A stretch of 6,971 nucleotides of DNA, from NCBI GenBank assembly GCA_041552135.1, contig JBFELL010000155.1, forward strand, positions 1-6,971, in the 5' to 3' direction. Made by a program: the position numbers and the translations under genes. The stretch is from SZUA-186 sp041552135 (GTDB lineage Bacteria; Pseudomonadota; Gammaproteobacteria; UBA9214). Shown here piece after piece: positions 5,061 to 6,971 of this stretch. The notes under the pieces were generated by a model, which saw only the letters and a list, made by a program, of their open reading frames with translations, did not search any database and was not told the origin of the DNA. Each line of letters starts with the position of its first letter. Positions within the stretch are counted from its first letter, which is position 1.

Positions 5061-6701
5061 TCAGTCCCGCGGACGTATCGAGTCGTAGTTGATCGTTGCA
5101 CCGAAGGCGTCCTGGAAGGCACGGATGTTCTCATCCTGCTCGATCGATTCCACCGCCTGCGCCTGGCGCTCGTTCTGCTCGCGCGCCTGCTTGCGAGCCG
5201 GTGTCTCGCTGACCAGTTCCGCCGTGTCATTCACCGTCAGCCTGACACTGTGGCCGTAGAACGCGCACAGCGCCGCCTCGATCTGCCTTACCCTGGCCTC
5301 GCTTTTCAGGTGACTGTGGGAGGGGTCCAGCGACAGCCGGACCGCGGTATCGGTCACTTCCTGCAGTGCGCAGTTATTGGCCAGCTCGCGTGCCACCGCC
5401 ACGAGTTCCAGCTGTCCGACAATCTCCGACCAGCCCCCCGTCTCCGGTTGCAGGGCTGCCGGCGCGGGTGACACCGCCTTCACGGCGGCCGCTTGACCGC
5501 CGGTCTCTGCCGCAGGCGGTGCATCCCGCCTGGCGGCAGCCGGTGCCGTCGTCTTGCGTTCGCTGAGCGCCGGGGCTGTGGCCACCGTCGCCCCCGGCGC
5601 CGGGTTGCGCCGCCCGGCATCCGGCTGGAATGCCAGCATCCGCAGCATCACCATTTCGAAGCCGCCGCGGGGATCGGGGGACAGCGACAGGTCACGCCGG
5701 CCGATGAGCCCGATCTGGTAGAACAGCTGCACATCCTCGGGCGACAGCCGGCCGGCCAGGCCGGCAACGCCATCGCGGTCGCCAAAGCTGTCGTCAATGG
5801 CATCCGGCAGCTGCTGCGCCACCGCGATGCGCTGCAGCACGGAGAGCATGTCGGCCAGCATCGCTGCATAATCGGGCGCGAAGGCATCGGCCTTGCCGAC
5901 CTCTTCCAGCAGCACCGCGGCATTGCCGTCGGCCAGGGCCTGCAGCAGGCGGTAGATCGCATCGCGGTCGATGGTGCCGAGCATGGCGCGCACCTCGGCC
6001 TCGCGCAACTCCCCGCTGCCGTAGGCGATGGCCTGGTCGAGCAGGCTCAGGGCGTCGCGCATGCTGCCGTCGGCGGCGAACGCAATCTGGCGGATGGCGC
6101 CGTCTTCCGCGGTAATGGATTCCTTGCCGAGGATGTGACCGAGCTGACCGCTGATCTGGGCGACGCTCAGGCTCTTGAGGTTGAACTGCAGGCAGCGTGA
6201 CAGGATGGTGACCGGCAGCTTTTGCGGGTCGGTCGTGGCCAGCAGGAACTTGACGTGCGGCGGCGGCTCCTCGAGCGTCTTGAGCAGCGCATTGAAGCTG
6301 TGCGTGGAGAGCATGTGCACCTCGTCCACCAGGTAGACCTTGTAGCGGCCCCGGGTCGGTGCGTACTGGACATTCTCCAGCAGCTCGCGGGTGTCCTCCA
6401 CCTTGGTGCGCGAGGCGGCGTCGACCTCGACGAGATCGACAAAGCGGCCCTCGTCGATCTCCGTGCACGCACTGCAGGTACCGCAGGGGGTCGAACTCAC
6501 CCCGCTCTCGCAGTTCAGGGACTTGGCGAAGATGCGCGCAATGGTGGTCTTGCCGACACCGCGGGTGCCGGTGAACAGATACGCGTGATGCAGGCGGTCA
6601 TTATCGAGGGCATTCACCAGCGCCTGCTGCACGTGGTCCTGCCCGACCAGTTCAGTGAAATTGCGCGGGCGCCACTTGCGCGCCAGGACCTGGTAACTCA
6701 T
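5061..6701 (-). CDS. dnaX: DNA polymerase III subunits gamma/tau (clamp-loader ATPase)
   Basis: DnaX is the motor subunit of the clamp loader, which places the beta sliding clamp on primed DNA. The longer tau form also links polymerase cores and the DnaB helicase. The 546-residue protein has the Walker A motif GTRGVGKTT (45–53), the zinc module Cys64, Cys73, Cys76 and Cys79, Walker B LVDEVHM (124–130), the SRC motif with Arg169 and sensor 2 GSMRDALSLLDQA (212–224). The collar domain runs to about 360. A Pro/Ala-rich linker (about 365–420) precedes a tau-specific C-terminal domain starting at GGWSEIVGQLELVAVAREL. It is shorter than the 643-residue E. coli tau. I saw no A-rich slippery heptamer in the linker, so an E. 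coli-style -1 frameshift to make gamma is not evident. The ATG at 6701 fits the family N-terminus MSYQVLARKWRP. The SRP RNA gene lies 57 bp upstream on the same strand. Confidence 0.97.
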   Translation of the reverse strand: MSYQVLARKWRPRNFTELVGQDHVQQALVNALDNDRLHHAYLFTGTRGVGKTTIARIFAKSLNCESGVSSTPCGTCSACTEIDEGRFVDLVEVDAASRTKVEDTRELLENVQYAPTRGRYKVYLVDEVHMLSTHSFNALLKTLEEPPPHVKFLLATTDPQKLPVTILSRCLQFNLKSLSVAQISGQLGHILGKESITAEDGAIRQIAFAADGSMRDALSLLDQAIAYGSGELREAEVRAMLGTIDRDAIYRLLQALADGNAAVLLEEVGKADAFAPDYAAMLADMLSVLQRIAVAQQLPDAIDDSFGDRDGVAGLAGRLSPEDVQLFYQIGLIGRRDLSLSPDPRGGFEMVMLRMLAFQPDAGRRNPAPGATVATAPALSERKTTAPAAARRDAPPAAETGGQAAAVKAVSPAPAALQPETGGWSEIVGQLELVAVARELANNCALQEVTDTAVRLSLDPSHSHLKSEARVRQIEAALCAFYGHSVRLTVNDTAELVSETPARKQAREQNERQAQAVESIEQDENIRAFQDAFGATINYDSIRPRD

Positions 6702-6758
6702 TTAACGGATATGCCCTGTTATCTCCCACGAACACCGTGGTTATGATGCAAAACGGGA

Positions 6759-6870
6759 GGCGACCTGTACCAGCCACACCCCGGCGCCCGAGTCCACTGC
6801 TGCCGCTGCTCCCTTCCGGGCCTGACGGGGTTCACAGCTTATCGTCGCGAGGGGACCGGCACAAGCCGCC
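6759..6870 (-). ncRNA. ffs: Bacterial small signal recognition particle RNA (4.5S-like)
   Basis: The minus strand carries the conserved SRP domain IV core: GTCAGGCCCGGAAGG, then GAGCAGC, with the GGAA tetraloop at 6817–6814 and the symmetric and asymmetric internal loops around it. This is the binding site of Ffh. The preceding CTGTGAACCCC matches the form seen in Pseudomonas-like SRP RNAs. The ends were placed by pairing: the 5' end GGCGGCTTGTGCC pairs with the 3' end GGTACAGGTCGCC, including G·U pairs, giving about 112 nt. The SRP RNA targets membrane proteins to the Sec translocon together with Ffh and FtsY. A position just upstream of dnaX is known from pseudomonads. The domain call is firm; the exact ends may shift by a few bases. 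Confidence 0.93.
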
Positions 6871-6898
6871 ATAAACTCGGCCGCCGGACAGGGGGCGT

Positions 6899-6928
6899 AT
6901 TATAGAGCGCGACGGCCGGCCATATAAA
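6899..6928 (-). promoter_or_regulatory. Sigma70-type promoter of the SRP RNA
   Basis: On the minus strand a perfect -10 hexamer TATAAT lies at 6904–6899. A weak -35-like TTTATA lies at 6928–6923, 18 bp upstream of it. Transcription would start at about 6892, some 22 nt before the predicted mature 5' end at 6870. That matches a precursor leader of the kind removed from E. coli 4.5S RNA by RNase P. Between the two hexamers the DNA is very GC-rich. I saw no clear terminator after the RNA gene, so read-through into dnaX is possible. Confidence 0.65.
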
Positions 6929-6952
6929 CCCAATCATTGCAAAAATACTTGC

Positions 6953-6971
6953 TGCAGGAACGGCTTCAGCC
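6953..6971 (+). repeat. REP-like repeat start, cut by the window edge
   Basis: TGCAGGAACGGCTTCAGCC matches the start of the extragenic palindrome family seen at 3912–3979 and 4973–5025, and the common proteobacterial form that continues into CGCGA. The rest lies outside the window. It sits upstream of the SRP RNA promoter. Confidence 0.55.

Noticed and set aside
4032..5092. Two long plus-strand open frames over recR and ybaB
   Set aside because: Both are antisense to genes with intact signature motifs and show no domain of their own.
6726..6740. Hairpin CCACG–CGTGG between the SRP RNA and dnaX as an intrinsic terminator
   Set aside because: The stem is only five base pairs and is followed in the minus direction by GAGATAACAG, with no T-run.

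Overview
The window is about 7 kb of GC-rich, densely coded bacterial chromosome. Its gene content and order point to a gammaproteobacterium or close relative. The main evidence is an SRP RNA–dnaX–ybaB–recR block, an M48 peptidase–cytochrome–pterin dehydratase–rsgA block, and extragenic palindromes beginning TGTAGGA/TGCAGGA, of the REP type common in Pseudomonas, Xanthomonas and Chromatiales-like genomes. I cannot name a genus.

The left part, on the plus strand, holds four closely spaced genes: the 3' part of a Ste24-type M48 metallopeptidase (cut by the window start), a small exported monoheme cytochrome c, a pterin-4a-carbinolamine dehydratase and the ribosome-assembly GTPase rsgA. After a 95-bp AT-richer gap comes a single plus-strand gene for a secreted protein of unknown function. 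It ends in a Gly-rich linker, a lone Cys, a hydrophobic segment and Arg-Arg-Arg. This is a C-terminal protein-sorting signal of the Cys-containing kind and most resembles JDVT-CTERM.

The right part is on the minus strand and converges on that gene. In transcription order it has the small SRP (4.5S-like) RNA with a recognisable -10 box, dnaX (pol III gamma/tau), ybaB/ebfC (nucleoid-associated protein), recR (recombination mediator) and a HIT-family hydrolase (hinT-like). dnaX, ybaB and recR form the classic replication/repair cluster. ybaB and recR are 8 bp apart, but dnaX–ybaB and recR–hinT are separated by gaps of 127–128 bp that each carry an inverted pair of REP-like repeats. A further half-repeat begins at the right edge of the window.

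Most of the window is housekeeping. The points worth a second look are the sorting-signal protein and its short leader ORF, the dehydratase with Pro in place of an active-site His, the cytochrome with no Met ligand, and the REP pairs inside an otherwise compact operon. I found no CRISPR array, insertion sequence, tRNA or defence system.
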